Shown here piece after piece: positions 7,386-17,448 of a DNA stretch of 64,000 bases. This stretch comes from Chryseobacterium gleum (GTDB lineage Bacteria; Bacteroidota; Bacteroidia; Flavobacteriales_D; Crocinitomicaceae), in assembly GCA_945862165.1 (NCBI GenBank), contig CAMAXI010000001.1, positions 434,001-498,000 on the forward strand, read 5' to 3'. Positions within the stretch are counted from its first letter, which is position 1, and every line of letters begins with the position of its first letter. The position numbers were made by a program, and so were the translations under genes. The notes under the pieces are model-generated. The model had not been told where the DNA came from, did not search any database, and saw only the letters and a list, made by a program, of their open reading frames with translations.

Positions 7386-8999
7386 CTATTCCATTTTTAG
7401 CAATATTAAGCCTTCATATTTCCCTAAATCGATAAAATCTTGACATGTTTTTTCATTATGGGTATGCGTGGAATAAAGTACCTGCCAAGTCTCATCACTA
7501 GGAATGGAAATCGTACGTTTAGCATTGTTGAAATTGAGTAATATATAAACCTCCTGATCTTCATATACTCGTATGTATCCCAATACTCCTTGTTCTCCTT
7601 GTTGTAAGAATGTTAAGTTTCCATGCGAAAGTGCCTTAAAAGTATTTCTAAGATTAATTAATGTTCGATAATGTGTTAACAAAGAATCCGATTGATTATC
7701 TTGTACTTCCACATTGACGCGATAGAAATTACGGTTAATTGGTAACCACGGTTTGACACTTGAAAAGCCACCAAAAATTTCTCCGGACCATTGCATAGGG
7801 GTACGCGATTTGTCTCTCCCACTAAAAAACGGCCAATATTTTTTCCCTAAGGGATCTTTAATGTATTTTCTGCGAATTTTCTGATTTTGCATCCCAATTT
7901 CTTCCCCATAATAGACGAAAGGTGTTCCTCGAAGTGTAAGCAGTAATATACTTGCAATGTGTGCTTTTTCTAATTTATTCCTTCCAATACCTAGTCGGTT
8001 ATAACTACGTAATAAATCATGGTTACTCAAGACATAACTTGGCCAAGCTTTTTCGGGTAAATTTTTTTCCCACTTTTCGATGCATTTGTAATATTTCTTC
8101 GCGTTCCAAAAACGGAAAATCAACGAAAAATCAAAAGCCAAGTGCAGTGCGTTATCCCCTTCTCCGAGGTAATTAATAACCGTCGCATTATTTCCTGGAG
8201 GTGGCGTATAAATTTCACCTACCAACATTTTATCTTCGTAGGTGTCCAATAATTGCCTTAATTTTCGAACAATTTTAATTGAAGAACCTCTATTTCTACT
8301 ATATAAGCGATCCTTGGTTGGCCTCCCCCATTTGATAAATGGATTATCCCTGAATTTTTCATCTTTCACGATGTAGTTAATCACATCCAAGCGGAATCCA
8401 TCTACGCCGAGATCTAACCAAAAACGAATCTCCTCAAAAAACGCGTTGTGTAAGTCTTTATTTCGCCAATTTAAATCTGGCTGGTCTTTCAAAAAACTAT
8501 GGAGATAGTATTGTTGGGTAGCATCATCCCACTCCCAAGCACTACCACCAAAAGCAGAACGCCAATTGGTAGGTACTTTCCCATTACGCTTGTTTTTCCA
8601 GATATACCAATCTCGTTTGGGATTATCTAGGGATGCACTTGATTCCACAAACCATGGATGTTCATTGGAAGTATGATTCATCACCATATCCATTACAATT
8701 TTGATATCCTTTGAATGTGCTAGCGCTAAAAGTTCTTTGAAGTCTTCCATGGTACCATACGAAGGGTCAATTGCCCGATAGTTGACAATGTCGTATCCAT
8801 AATCTTTCATGGGAGATGTATAGATGGGAGAAAGCCAAATTGCTTTAATTCCTAATTGAACCAAATAATCTAAACGTTGAATAATCCCTCGTAAGTCGCC
8901 GATTCCATCGTTATTGCTATCCTTAAAACTACGTACGTATAAATGATAAACGACACCGTGTTTCCACCAAACGTAGTTTTCCTTTTTCACTTCCCCCAT
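7386..8999 (-). CDS. GH13 alpha-glucosidase / oligo-1,6-glucosidase-like enzyme
   Basis: 537 residues from the ATG at 8999; a longer frame exists from a GTG at 9041 but the extra 14 residues look non-native. All GH13 regions are present: I DMVMNHTSNEH, II GFRLDVI (nucleophile Asp), III VGEIYTP (acid Glu) and IV LSNHDLL. The start VVYHLYVRSFKDSNNDGIGDLRGI and the length fit the oligo-1,6-glucosidase/trehalose-synthase subgroup. No signal peptide, so probably cytoplasmic use of maltose/isomalto-oligosaccharides. No carbohydrate transport genes are adjacent. Confidence 0.88.
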   Translation of the reverse strand: MGEVKKENYVWWKHGVVYHLYVRSFKDSNNDGIGDLRGIIQRLDYLVQLGIKAIWLSPIYTSPMKDYGYDIVNYRAIDPSYGTMEDFKELLALAHSKDIKIVMDMVMNHTSNEHPWFVESSASLDNPKRDWYIWKNKRNGKVPTNWRSAFGGSAWEWDDATQQYYLHSFLKDQPDLNWRNKDLHNAFFEEIRFWLDLGVDGFRLDVINYIVKDEKFRDNPFIKWGRPTKDRLYSRNRGSSIKIVRKLRQLLDTYEDKMLVGEIYTPPPGNNATVINYLGEGDNALHLAFDFSLIFRFWNAKKYYKCIEKWEKNLPEKAWPSYVLSNHDLLRSYNRLGIGRNKLEKAHIASILLLTLRGTPFVYYGEEIGMQNQKIRRKYIKDPLGKKYWPFFSGRDKSRTPMQWSGEIFGGFSSVKPWLPINRNFYRVNVEVQDNQSDSLLTHYRTLINLRNTFKALSHGNLTFLQQGEQGVLGYIRVYEDQEVYILLNFNNAKRTISIPSDETWQVLYSTHTHNEKTCQDFIDLGKYEGLILLKME

Positions 9000-9107
9000 T
9001 TCGATATATTGATACCTATTTAGTAAAAGTAAATACCCCACATTGTTCGAACGTAGCTAGGATGTGAAGTTTTTGTTAATTCAGTATTGGAAAATTTCGG
9101 ACTGATT

Positions 9108-9926
9108 TTAATTACCAATGATAGTATCATTTGATACTATCAACTGTTTCCCCCGCAACCAATCCAAGGTCACGCGATTAAATTCTTCTGCCTGTTCGAT
9201 ATTTACGATGTGACCACAATTTTCTACCACCGCCATTGTTCCATGAGGTTCTAGTTTTGCCATTTTCTTCACATCTTCGATAAACATGTGATCCTCTCGT
9301 CCAGAGATAAATAAAATTGGTAATCCATGCGGTTCTTTTTGAAAACGCTTCAATAATGTATCCAAATAACGGGTAATACCAAACCAGCGAATAAACTCGG
9401 ATTTTTTCATCTTTTTTGCTTCATGAATAAACACAGCGCGTGATTTTGCATGGCTTCTTCTCGGCAGAATTATCACAGCAAACAACGTATACAAAAACAT
9501 GAAAGGAACCAGTTTTTTGAGTATATTACCTACGACAATTAAAAAACGGGAGAAATTAGTAAGACTGATAATCGCTCCAGACATGATCATGGAATGAATT
9601 CGCGAAGGATCTAATTCCACCAATTGTCGAATCAAAATTGTCCCTAACGAAACCCCAATAAAATGAGCATTATCGATTTTATTAAAATCTAATACATCAT
9701 ACACTTCTTGTGCAATCGATGGAAATGAATATATTAACTTTTTATTGACTTCTTCATCCACTTTTGTACGACCATGACCACGTAAATCAATTAACAATAA
9801 ATTAAATTCTTTACGGTAAGCATTGATTTGTTTAAACCAAATAGTTGAACTTCCCCCAGCTCCATGGATAAAAACGACCCAAGGCGCATTCGTATTTTCG
9901 TGCTTATATATGATGTGGTGTAACAT
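9108..9926 (-). CDS. Alpha/beta-hydrolase
   Basis: About 272 residues from the ATG at 9926; an upstream ATG at 9953 would overlap the preceding gene by 50 nt rather than 23. The oxyanion motif is in VVFIHGAGGSS, the nucleophile elbow is GVSLGT, the acid is probably in SGREDHMF and the His is in NCGHIVNIEQ, giving a complete triad. A hydrophobic segment around residues 130-155 could be a cap helix or a membrane anchor. The substrate is unknown. Last gene of the icmF-GT87-hydrolase run, overlapping the end of its upstream neighbour. Confidence 0.8.
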   Translation of the reverse strand: MLHHIIYKHENTNAPWVVFIHGAGGSSTIWFKQINAYRKEFNLLLIDLRGHGRTKVDEEVNKKLIYSFPSIAQEVYDVLDFNKIDNAHFIGVSLGTILIRQLVELDPSRIHSMIMSGAIISLTNFSRFLIVVGNILKKLVPFMFLYTLFAVIILPRRSHAKSRAVFIHEAKKMKKSEFIRWFGITRYLDTLLKRFQKEPHGLPILFISGREDHMFIEDVKKMAKLEPHGTMAVVENCGHIVNIEQAEEFNRVTLDWLRGKQLIVSNDTIIGN

Positions 9927-11088
9927 TCTCTGATTGAAGTTGACTCCAAACATACAGAGAAGAGACGATAAAAACTAAATTTCCAAGACCTAATATCCCA
10001 ATTTGTGTAAACCAACGGGATAAATCTTTCCCCCATAAATCCGACGAATCAAAGGAAAACAATAGCATACCAAGCGAAAATAGGAACCAATATTTCCAGG
10101 AACGGGATTGAAAAGCGCGATAAAGTATAAACATTACCAATGGAATAGAAAGTAAGAAATGTTGGCTATCCGTCACAAAAAAGTTTGGCGTAAATGCCAT
10201 AAATAAAGCTAGAAAAAACAAATAATTCATGTTGGTAACCTCTTTTCCTTTCATTTTAATGAATAAAAAACTGATTAACAACCCTAAACCAACAAACGAA
10301 TAAAACCACGATGGTTTAAAACCGAAATAGGTATGAACTAAGTATTGTAAAGACTGTGGACTCGTTAAATATTCTCCATGTGCAGACAGAGCACTGAACC
10401 AACCAAGCCAAAGATGTAAGTTTTTGGTCCACCCAAATACGACAAGCGGAAGTAAAAAACTTAAAGATCCAAATGCAATTAAATACAAGATTTGCTTCCA
10501 TTTACCCAAAAACAACATCGGAATACAAATAAGTATCATGATTGGTTTTAAAACAATCATTACTGCCCAAAATAGGGAAGATAACACTAAATTAGTTTTG
10601 GAAATAAAATAGGAACCTAGAACGAATAAAAACAACAAGATAAGATTTACATTCCCAAGATGTAACTCCCTTGTGACATGAATGACTATCACCAAAAAAG
10701 CTACAAACAGAAATAAAAATTGTTTTTTAATACTGCCTAAACTCAGCTCCAACATACGTTTCCACATAGGTAAAGCAAATGCTAATAAAACAACCAAAAC
10801 AAGTAAATGCAATAACTGCATGATACCGAAAGGCAGAAGTACAAATGGAGCAAAAAACAATAAGGTAGTTGGGGCATATTTGAAATATCCTGTGTCTAAC
10901 CCATAGTTATGTAAGTATGGATTATTCCCCTTAAAAAAATCATTCGTCGCTCCGAAATACACCAAGAAATCATTGGTAAACAACTTCTCATTATTTAACT
11001 CAACAAAAATAAACAACATAGAAAAGGAAACTACGATTAGTAGATAACCTAAAAATGGTTTGTTTTTGAATAGTTGTTTAACAAACAT
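9904..11088 (-). CDS. GT87/DUF2029-like integral membrane glycosyltransferase
   Basis: 394 residues with about ten hydrophobic segments. After the first segment comes a conserved loop (DFLVYFGATNDFFKGNNPYL, then YFKYAPTTLLFFAPF) typical of the GT-C polyprenyl-phosphate-mannose alpha-mannosyltransferases (GT87/DUF2029). It would act at the periplasmic face of the inner membrane. Starts 3 nt after icmF and overlaps the hydrolase gene, so probably co-transcribed. The acceptor cannot be predicted. Confidence 0.75.
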   Translation of the reverse strand: MFVKQLFKNKPFLGYLLIVVSFSMLFIFVELNNEKLFTNDFLVYFGATNDFFKGNNPYLHNYGLDTGYFKYAPTTLLFFAPFVLLPFGIMQLLHLLVLVVLLAFALPMWKRMLELSLGSIKKQFLFLFVAFLVIVIHVTRELHLGNVNLILLFLFVLGSYFISKTNLVLSSLFWAVMIVLKPIMILICIPMLFLGKWKQILYLIAFGSLSFLLPLVVFGWTKNLHLWLGWFSALSAHGEYLTSPQSLQYLVHTYFGFKPSWFYSFVGLGLLISFLFIKMKGKEVTNMNYLFFLALFMAFTPNFFVTDSQHFLLSIPLVMFILYRAFQSRSWKYWFLFSLGMLLFSFDSSDLWGKDLSRWFTQIGILGLGNLVFIVSSLYVWSQLQSENVTPHHI

Positions 11089-11091
11089 TAA

Positions 11092-14000
11092 TTACATATT
11101 TCGTCTATACTGACCCCCAACTTCAAACAAGGCATTTGTTATCTGACCTAGAGAGGAATGTTTACAAGCTTCCATCAAAGTTTCAAAAACATTTTTATTA
11201 TGGATTGCAGCTAACTGCACATCGCGAATCGTTTTTGCTGTGTCGTCTTTTTTGAAATCGTGTAAAGCTTCCAACATCGAAATTTGATATTGCTTCTCTT
11301 CTTCTGTCGCACGAATTACTTCACTTGGAATAATCGTTGGCGAACCTTTAGAACTCAAGAAGGTATTTACCCCGATAATCGGATATTCTCCTGTATGTTT
11401 CAAGGTTTCATAATACAAGGATTCTTCCTGAATTTTTGAACGTTGATACATTGTTTCCATAGCTCCTAACACACCTCCACGTTCCGTAATACGATCAAAC
11501 TCTGCCAATACTGCCTCTTCGACTAACTCCGTCAATTCTTCAATGATGAAACTTCCTTGTAATGGATTTTCGTTTTTCGCTAAACCTAATTCACGATTGA
11601 TAATTAACTGAATCGCCATCGCACGACGTACAGACTCTTCCGTTGGTGTTGTAATCGCTTCGTCATACGCATTCGTATGTAAGGAATTACAGTTATCGTA
11701 AATCGCATACAAGGCTTGAAGCGTTGTACGGATATCATTGAAATCAATTTCTTGTGCATGTAACGAGCGACCAGAAGTTTGGATGTGGTATTTCAACATC
11801 TGCGCTCTAGGATTCGCTCCGTATTTTTTCGCCATTGCTTTCGCCCAAATTCTACGTGAAACACGACCGATCACCGCATATTCTGGATCGATACCATTGG
11901 AGAAGAAGAACGATAAGTTTGGTCCGAAATCATTGATATCCATTCCTCTACTTAAGTAATACTCTACAAAAGTGAATCCATTTGCCAAAGTAAATGCCAA
12001 CTGCGAAATTGGGTTTGCTCCCGCTTCTGCAATGTGGTAACCAGAAATCGATACCGAATAGAAATTACGTACTTTTTGATCAATGAAATATGCTTGTACA
12101 TCCCCCATCAAACGTAATGCGAATTCTGTAGAGAAAATACATGTGTTTTGTGCTTGATCTTCTTTTAATATATCTGCTTGAACCGTACCACGTACTTGCG
12201 CTAAGGTATCTGCTTTGATTTTCGCGTAAACATCTGCAGGCAATACTTGATCACCAGTAACTCCCAATAAGAAAAGACCTAATCCATCATTTCCTTCTGG
12301 TAATTCCCCTTGGTAACGAGGACGCTCCGTATTTTTCGCTCTATAAATCGCTTCAATTTTCGCATTTACCTCCTCTGCTAATCCATTTGCATGGATGTAC
12401 TTCTCACAGTTTTGGTCGATTGCAGCATTCATAAAGAATCCTAACAAGATTGGCGCAGGACCATTAATTGTCATCGAAACCGATGTTTTTGGATCGCTCA
12501 AGTCAAAACCTGAATATAATTTCTTCGCGTCATCCAAACAACATACAGACACTCCTGAGTTACCAATTTTACCATAAATATCAGGTCGTAAATCTGGGTC
12601 GTTACCGTATAAAGTCACGGAGTCAAACGCTGTAGATAAACGTTTTGCTGGCATTCCTAAACTCACATAGTGGAAACGTTTATTAGTACGTTCTGGTCCA
12701 CCTTCTCCTGCGAACATACGCGTTGGATCTTCTCCTTCGCGTTTGAATGGGAATAATCCTGCGGTATAAGGAAATTCTCCCGGAACATTTTCTTGTAAAT
12801 TCCAACGTAAAATATCTCCCCAAGAAGTGTACTTTGGTAAAGCGATTTTAGGAATCTGAGAACCCGATAAAGAAGTCGTATGCGTTTCCAAAGTCAATTC
12901 TTTATCACGTACTTTGAATCTAAAAATAGGATCTTTGTATAATGCCTTTTTCGCCTCCCAATTTTCTAGAATTAATAAATTCTTAGGATCGATATTTAAT
13001 TTTTCTAGTTCAAACGATTCTTGTAATCCTTTAACAATTCTGTCTTTATCGTCGATGGATAATTTACTTACCGTTTCAATCGATTTTTGAAGTCCAAACA
13101 ATTTATTGGCTACTTCGACTTGTTGATCTACCCATTTATCGTAGCCACGATTATTCTCCGAAATTTCTGACAAATAACGAGTCCGATCCGGTGGAATCAC
13201 AAATATTTTCTCCGACATTTCATCCGTCACTTGGAATGAAGATGTAAGTGATGCGGATGTTTTCTCATTCATTGTTTGAATGATTACCGAATATAAAGTA
13301 TTCATTCCTGGGTCGTTAAACTGCGATGCGATGGTGCCGTAAACAGGCATATCATCTGTGTTTTTATCCCATAAATTATGGTTACGTTGGTATTGTTTAC
13401 GCACATCGCGTAAGGCATCCAAGGCACCTCGTTTGTCAAACTTATTCAATGCAATTACATCGGCAAAGTCCAACATATCAATCTTTTCTAATTGTGTCGC
13501 AGCACCATATTCAGGTGTCATCACGTACAAAGAAACATCAGAGTGGTCTAATATTTCTGTATCCGATTGACCAATTCCAGAAGTTTCTAAAATGATCAAA
13601 TCGTATTTTGCTGCTTTTAATACTAAAATCGCTTCTGCAACGTGTTTCGATAACGCTAAATTGGATTGACGAGTCGCCAACGAACGCATATACACACGTT
13701 TGTTTTTAATCGCATTCATACGAATACGATCACCCAATAACGCACCACCCGTCTTACGTTTCGATGGATCCACAGATACTACTGCAATCGTTTTTTCTGG
13801 GAAATCCAACACAAAACGTCGCACCAACTCATCTACTAACGAAGATTTACCAGCACCCCCTGTTCCGGTAATTCCTAGTACAGGAACCTTCGAGTTTTCA
13901 GCCAATTTATGAACCGCATCTAACATTCCTTTCGATTCTTCTGGATAATTTTCTGCTGCAGAAATGACACTTGCAATCGTTGGAACGTGTTTTTGCTCCA

Positions 14001-14472
14001 ATTTACTTAAATCCAAATCTGTTTTGTTTCCCAATGGAAAATCACTTTTTTGCACTAAGTCATTGATCATTCCTTGCAATCCCATTGATCTTCCATCATC
14101 CGGATGATAGATACGTGTAATTCCATACCCTTGTAATTCTTCAATTTCAGAAGGTAAAATAGTTCCTCCACCACCTGCAAAAATCTTGATGTGTGGCGCA
14201 CCTTTTTCATGCAGTAAATCGTACATGTATTTCAAGTACTCGTTATGCCCTCCTTGGTAGGAAGTCATTGCAATCGCTTGCGCATCTTCTTGAATCGCGC
14301 AATCTACCACTTCTTCCACACTGCGGTCATGCCCTAAATGGATTACTTCACATCCGGTAGTCTGGATGATTCGTCGCATGATATTTATAGCAGCATCGTG
14401 TCCGTCAAATAGAGAAGCAGCGGTTACAATTCTAACTTTATTTACTGGTTTGTAAGGTGTAATTGGATCCAT
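11092..14472 (-). CDS. icmF: Fused isobutyryl-CoA mutase IcmF (B12-dependent)
   Basis: 1126 residues in the IcmF order: B12-binding domain (DGHDAAI, 23-29, with the Co-ligand His25, and GGGGTIL at 100-106), MeaB-like GTPase chaperone (Walker [10 protein letters not shown], 203-211; NKFD at 343-346), linker, then mutase barrel from about 540. The two specificity positions match isobutyryl-CoA mutase rather than methylmalonyl-CoA mutase: RMFAGE has Phe587 (Tyr89 in MCM) and QAQNT has Gln775 (Arg207 in MCM); SGYH His813 is kept. It should interconvert isobutyryl-CoA and n-butyryl-CoA, linking valine and fatty-acid metabolism. First gene of a three-gene operon. Confidence 0.93.
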   Translation of the reverse strand: MDPITPYKPVNKVRIVTAASLFDGHDAAINIMRRIIQTTGCEVIHLGHDRSVEEVVDCAIQEDAQAIAMTSYQGGHNEYLKYMYDLLHEKGAPHIKIFAGGGGTILPSEIEELQGYGITRIYHPDDGRSMGLQGMINDLVQKSDFPLGNKTDLDLSKLEQKHVPTIASVISAAENYPEESKGMLDAVHKLAENSKVPVLGITGTGGAGKSSLVDELVRRFVLDFPEKTIAVVSVDPSKRKTGGALLGDRIRMNAIKNKRVYMRSLATRQSNLALSKHVAEAILVLKAAKYDLIILETSGIGQSDTEILDHSDVSLYVMTPEYGAATQLEKIDMLDFADVIALNKFDKRGALDALRDVRKQYQRNHNLWDKNTDDMPVYGTIASQFNDPGMNTLYSVIIQTMNEKTSASLTSSFQVTDEMSEKIFVIPPDRTRYLSEISENNRGYDKWVDQQVEVANKLFGLQKSIETVSKLSIDDKDRIVKGLQESFELEKLNIDPKNLLILENWEAKKALYKDPIFRFKVRDKELTLETHTTSLSGSQIPKIALPKYTSWGDILRWNLQENVPGEFPYTAGLFPFKREGEDPTRMFAGEGGPERTNKRFHYVSLGMPAKRLSTAFDSVTLYGNDPDLRPDIYGKIGNSGVSVCCLDDAKKLYSGFDLSDPKTSVSMTINGPAPILLGFFMNAAIDQNCEKYIHANGLAEEVNAKIEAIYRAKNTERPRYQGELPEGNDGLGLFLLGVTGDQVLPADVYAKIKADTLAQVRGTVQADILKEDQAQNTCIFSTEFALRLMGDVQAYFIDQKVRNFYSVSISGYHIAEAGANPISQLAFTLANGFTFVEYYLSRGMDINDFGPNLSFFFSNGIDPEYAVIGRVSRRIWAKAMAKKYGANPRAQMLKYHIQTSGRSLHAQEIDFNDIRTTLQALYAIYDNCNSLHTNAYDEAITTPTEESVRRAMAIQLIINRELGLAKNENPLQGSFIIEELTELVEEAVLAEFDRITERGGVLGAMETMYQRSKIQEESLYYETLKHTGEYPIIGVNTFLSSKGSPTIIPSEVIRATEEEKQYQISMLEALHDFKKDDTAKTIRDVQLAAIHNKNVFETLMEACKHSSLGQITNALFEVGGQYRRNM

Positions 14473-14784
14473 AATTTGTTACTTAAAGTAAGTGGACGCT
14501 AAGTTAAGGAAAATGAGTGACGTGTGACGTGTGAAGCGTGACGAAAATAATTGTATGTATAACTTCAGAATTTAAGTTTTGACCAATATATTACGCGTAA
14601 AAACTTATGTGATTTCGGAAAAAACCTTAAGCAATTTCGGAATTTATAAAACAAAAAGAATAAAAAAAACAATTTTAAATTGATTTATATTGTTCTATTT
14701 CATACTTTTAAATCAAGACAAAAACAACTTGGAAACAATTCCCTGAAATTGAGGGAAGGTTTAAGAATTAAACAAACACATCGC
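14473..14784. other. Intergenic region, GTGACG-type repeats, AT-rich
   Basis: About 310 nt between icmF and the DUF1653 gene. At 14514-14545 the hexamer GTGACG and variants repeat (GAGTGACGTGTGACGTGTG...). Comparable GTGACG/AGTGATG runs lie at 5663-5686 and 62430-62456. The rest is AT-rich with no promoter match I trust. Confidence 0.5.
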
Positions 14785-15003
14785 ATGAAATTAGGGAAAT
14801 ACCGTCATTACAAAGGGAAGGAATATGAAGTAATTGGAGTTGCTACAAACAGTGAGACTTTAGAAAAATTGGTAGTTTACAAAGCACTTTACGACATCGA
14901 AGGAAAAGGAAAAGATTCTTTGTGGGTACGACCAAAAGGGATGTTTAAGGAGGAGGTTGAAGTGGACGGGGTGGTTAGGAAACGTTTTGAATTAATTGAT
15001 TGA
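14785..15003 (+). CDS. DUF1653 domain protein
   Basis: 72 residues from the ATG at 14785, which begins the conserved block MKLGKYRHYKGKEYEVIGVA; a longer frame from 14680 adds a tail with no family resemblance. LVVYKALY and FELID at the C-terminus complete the DUF1653 pattern. Small cytoplasmic protein of unknown function. Isolated, with repeats on both sides. Confidence 0.85.
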   Translation: MKLGKYRHYKGKEYEVIGVATNSETLEKLVVYKALYDIEGKGKDSLWVRPKGMFKEEVEVDGVVRKRFELID

Positions 15004-15006
15004 CGG

Positions 15007-15025
15007 CCCTTCGACTTACTCAGGG
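15007..15025. repeat. Dispersed CCCTTCGAC...CTCAGGG element
   Basis: CCCTTCGACTTACTCAGGG, the same word as at 3567-3585 with three changed bases in the middle (TTA replaces AAG). It lies 3 nt after the DUF1653 stop. Confidence 0.6.
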
Positions 15026-15141
15026 TGAAATTAGCAGATTTAGGATTTGAACCATTTAGAAATTGAGAAATTAAGGACGAGATGGATAAAGATGGGGTTA
15101 GGTTCATTAAGATTTCGACTTCGTCTCAAATAAATTTAAGT

Positions 15142-15214
15142 CAGTTCCTGAGATTCTCAAAGAACTGTTCCGAGGTTATCAAAGGACGGTTCCTGAGGCT
15201 CTCGAAGGACCGTC
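15142..15214. repeat. Three tandem ~22-nt palindromic repeats
   Basis: Units beginning GTTCC at 15144, 15167 and 15189 (spacings 23 and 22) share the pattern GTTCC(T)GAG-N4-TCRAAGGAC. Unit 1 is flanked by perfect arms CAGTTC/GAACTG (15142-15147 and 15162-15167) and unit 3 by GACGGT/ACCGTC (15185-15190 and 15209-15214), so they can form hairpins. Their core CCTGAG-N4-TCGAAGG is the reverse complement of the dispersed element at 3567. Confidence 0.7.
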
Positions 15215-15333
15215 ACACATTTCACCGATACAATTTCCTATTTCACAGAGAAAGTCCCCCACTATACCTATTTAAGTTTTTACTTTGTAGGAGTTTATCG
15301 AGTTTTGCTTCATAAACTTTAAAACTATAAACT

Positions 15334-16392
15334 ATGAAACGTATTGCAATTTTTGGAGTCCATTTTAGTTATTGGACTATTTACTTTTTATTCACAGCAC
15401 TATTCTTCTTAATCTTATCAAGTACAGGAAGTACTCCTGAAACTCAAAAAGCAAGCGGAAGGATATTTCAACTCTTTTGGGTAGCAAATGTTATACCTTC
15501 ACTAATAGGGTATTATATTTTTCACTATTTAGTATTCTATAAAATAAAAAAATCAATGATATGGTATAAAATAGTATTACTTAGCATAGGATATTGTATT
15601 TTAATTGGCATCCTTTCTACAATAATATTCAGATTTACAAATGTTTATAAATTCAATATAAATCATTCATTTGAGACAAAACTAATACTATTTTACATTT
15701 CAATTACAAGTAGTGTAGCTCTCATCCACGGAATCCTAGGTCTTTTCATGCGTGCCTTTTTCGATTGGTTCAACCTACGTAAAGAAAAAGAGCAATTAAC
15801 CGAACAAAATCACCAAATAGAATTAGCATTAGTTACTGCACAGCTAAACCCTCATTTTTTGTTTAATTCGTTAAATAATATTGACATTCTCATCCACAAA
15901 GACCAAGAAAAAGCATCTAATTATTTGAACAAACTATCCGATATTTTACGTTATATGTTATTTGATGCAAAAGCGGAATACATGCCATTTGATACCGAAC
16001 TTCATTTTATTGAGAAATATGTAGCTCTACATCAATTGCGCGCCGCTAATTCCGATTACGTAAAACTTACCAATGAACTAGAAAACACGCATGGTCAAGT
16101 GGCATCCTTGGTATTTATTCCTTTCATCGAAAACGCCTTCAAATATTCATCGACCTACAAAGAAGGAAATGCGGTACAAATTGCATTCACCTACCATGAA
16201 AAGAAACTTTCTTTTGTATGTAAAAATCGAATTACGCAAACGAACGAACCGTTCACAAACTCCAATGGACTTGGAAATGAGTTACTGAAAAAACGCTTGG
16301 ATTTGATCTATAAAGAAAATTACACACTCGATATCCAGGAAGAGAATGGTTATTTTTGTGTCGCACTGACAATACCGTATGAAGCAAATTAG
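15334..16392 (+). CDS. LytS/YehU-type sensor histidine kinase
   Basis: 352 residues. Four membrane segments lie in the first ~145 residues, then a coiled-coil-like stretch (RKEKEQLTEQNHQIEL) and the His_kinase domain with phospho-acceptor His173 in QLNPHFLFNSLNN. The ATP-binding part contains VFIPFIENAFKYS (N box) and SNGLGNELLKKRLDL. No extracellular sensor domain is visible, so the signal is probably sensed within the membrane. The end overlaps the response-regulator gene by 14 nt. Confidence 0.92.
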   Translation: MKRIAIFGVHFSYWTIYFLFTALFFLILSSTGSTPETQKASGRIFQLFWVANVIPSLIGYYIFHYLVFYKIKKSMIWYKIVLLSIGYCILIGILSTIIFRFTNVYKFNINHSFETKLILFYISITSSVALIHGILGLFMRAFFDWFNLRKEKEQLTEQNHQIELALVTAQLNPHFLFNSLNNIDILIHKDQEKASNYLNKLSDILRYMLFDAKAEYMPFDTELHFIEKYVALHQLRAANSDYVKLTNELENTHGQVASLVFIPFIENAFKYSSTYKEGNAVQIAFTYHEKKLSFVCKNRITQTNEPFTNSNGLGNELLKKRLDLIYKENYTLDIQEENGYFCVALTIPYEAN

Positions 16393-17065
16393 TTGTATAA
16401 TCGTAGAAGATGAACCTTTGGCAATGGAACGCATGTTGCAGTACGTTGCCAAGGTTACTTTTCTATCGCTCGAAGCGCATTTTGACAATGGAATTGATGC
16501 TTTGTTATACTTAAAACAACACAGCGTTGATCTATTATTGTTAGATATAAATACAGGGGAAGTTACAGGGATTCAACTTGCGGAACAACTAGCAAAAGAT
16601 TGTGCAATCGTGTTCACCACAGCCTACCCTGAATTTGCACTCAAAGGATTTGAATTGAATGTAACCGATTACTTATTAAAACCTTTTGCCTTCGACCGAT
16701 TTTACACGGCGATGGAACGGGTAGAACAATCACTTTCACATAAACAACAACACATAGTTCCAACCAATTTATTTATAAAAACGGAATACCGTTTGGAGAA
16801 AGTCGCTATTTCAGATTTGAAATTCATTGAAGGGATGGGTGATTACCGTCGTATACATAGTACGCAAAAGAAAATCATGACCTTGCAAACGTTCAAAGAG
16901 TTGGAAGAAGAATTGAAAGATACATCGGTGCTTCGTGTTCACAAATCGTATATGGTCAATTTAGATTTTATTGAAGGGATCGAACGCGATAGAATTATGA
17001 TTGGTAAAGAATTGATTCCAATTTCTGAGACGTATCGTAAGGGGTTTTATGAACGGATTAAATAA
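16379..17065 (+). CDS. LytTR-family response regulator
   Basis: 228 residues. Receiver domain with acidic pocket E10-D11, phospho-acceptor Asp56 (LLLLDINTGEVTG), FTTAY and LLKPF (Lys switch); LytTR DNA-binding domain from ~130 to the end, with FIEGMGDYRRIH and LRVHKSYMVNLDFI. The partner of the overlapping LytS-type kinase. Its 3' end overlaps the convergent membrane-protein gene by 19 nt. Targets are unknown. Confidence 0.92.
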   Translation: MKQISCIIVEDEPLAMERMLQYVAKVTFLSLEAHFDNGIDALLYLKQHSVDLLLLDINTGEVTGIQLAEQLAKDCAIVFTTAYPEFALKGFELNVTDYLLKPFAFDRFYTAMERVEQSLSHKQQHIVPTNLFIKTEYRLEKVAISDLKFIEGMGDYRRIHSTQKKIMTLQTFKELEEELKDTSVLRVHKSYMVNLDFIEGIERDRIMIGKELIPISETYRKGFYERIK

Positions 17066-17448
17066 ATCAAGCAATAAACACTTGTCATATACCCCCATAA
17101 CAACGTAAAAACAACATGAACGAGCGTTTCAAAGCGTTTACCTTTCCAGTTTTCAGCAGAATATCCAAAAAATTGAGTAATCAATCGAAAGAACCAAAAA
17201 ATTCCCATTCCTAGTGAAATAACCTTTCCAAAAGGGGTATGAACTAATTCAAATGAATAAAAGAACGACAATACTCCAAACATCAAAACTATTAAAGCGA
17301 TGAAAAAAGTATGTACATAGGTCATCTCGCGATTAATCAATGAGAGGGACTTCAACTCCTCTTTCCATTCAAAATAACGAGGGAAAATAACATGTACAAA
17401 TGCCAATAACATTAATAATAACCCAACTATCTTAAGGTGTAGTTCCAT
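17047..17448 (-). CDS. Four-helix membrane protein of unknown function
   Basis: 133 residues with about four hydrophobic helices (roughly 5-23, 42-65, 75-95, 108-130) and no catalytic motif I recognise. Last gene of the DoxX-like / DUF2071 / methyltransferase operon; its start overlaps the methyltransferase end by 17 nt, so it probably acts with those proteins. Confidence 0.7.
   Translation of the reverse strand: MELHLKIVGLLLMLLAFVHVIFPRYFEWKEELKSLSLINREMTYVHTFFIALIVLMFGVLSFFYSFELVHTPFGKVISLGMGIFWFFRLITQFFGYSAENWKGKRFETLVHVVFTLLWGYMTSVYCLIYLIRS

Larger units (their letters stand above)
15004..15333. other. Repeat-rich intergenic region
   Basis: 330 nt holding one dispersed element (15007-15025) and three tandem palindromic units (15142-15214) before the LytS gene. 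A 77-codon frame at 15082-15315 runs through these repeats and is not credible as a gene. Confidence 0.6.

Noticed and set aside
15082-15315. A 77-codon plus-strand frame in front of the LytS gene
   Set aside because: It runs straight through the tandem palindromic repeats and matches no family; open by chance.
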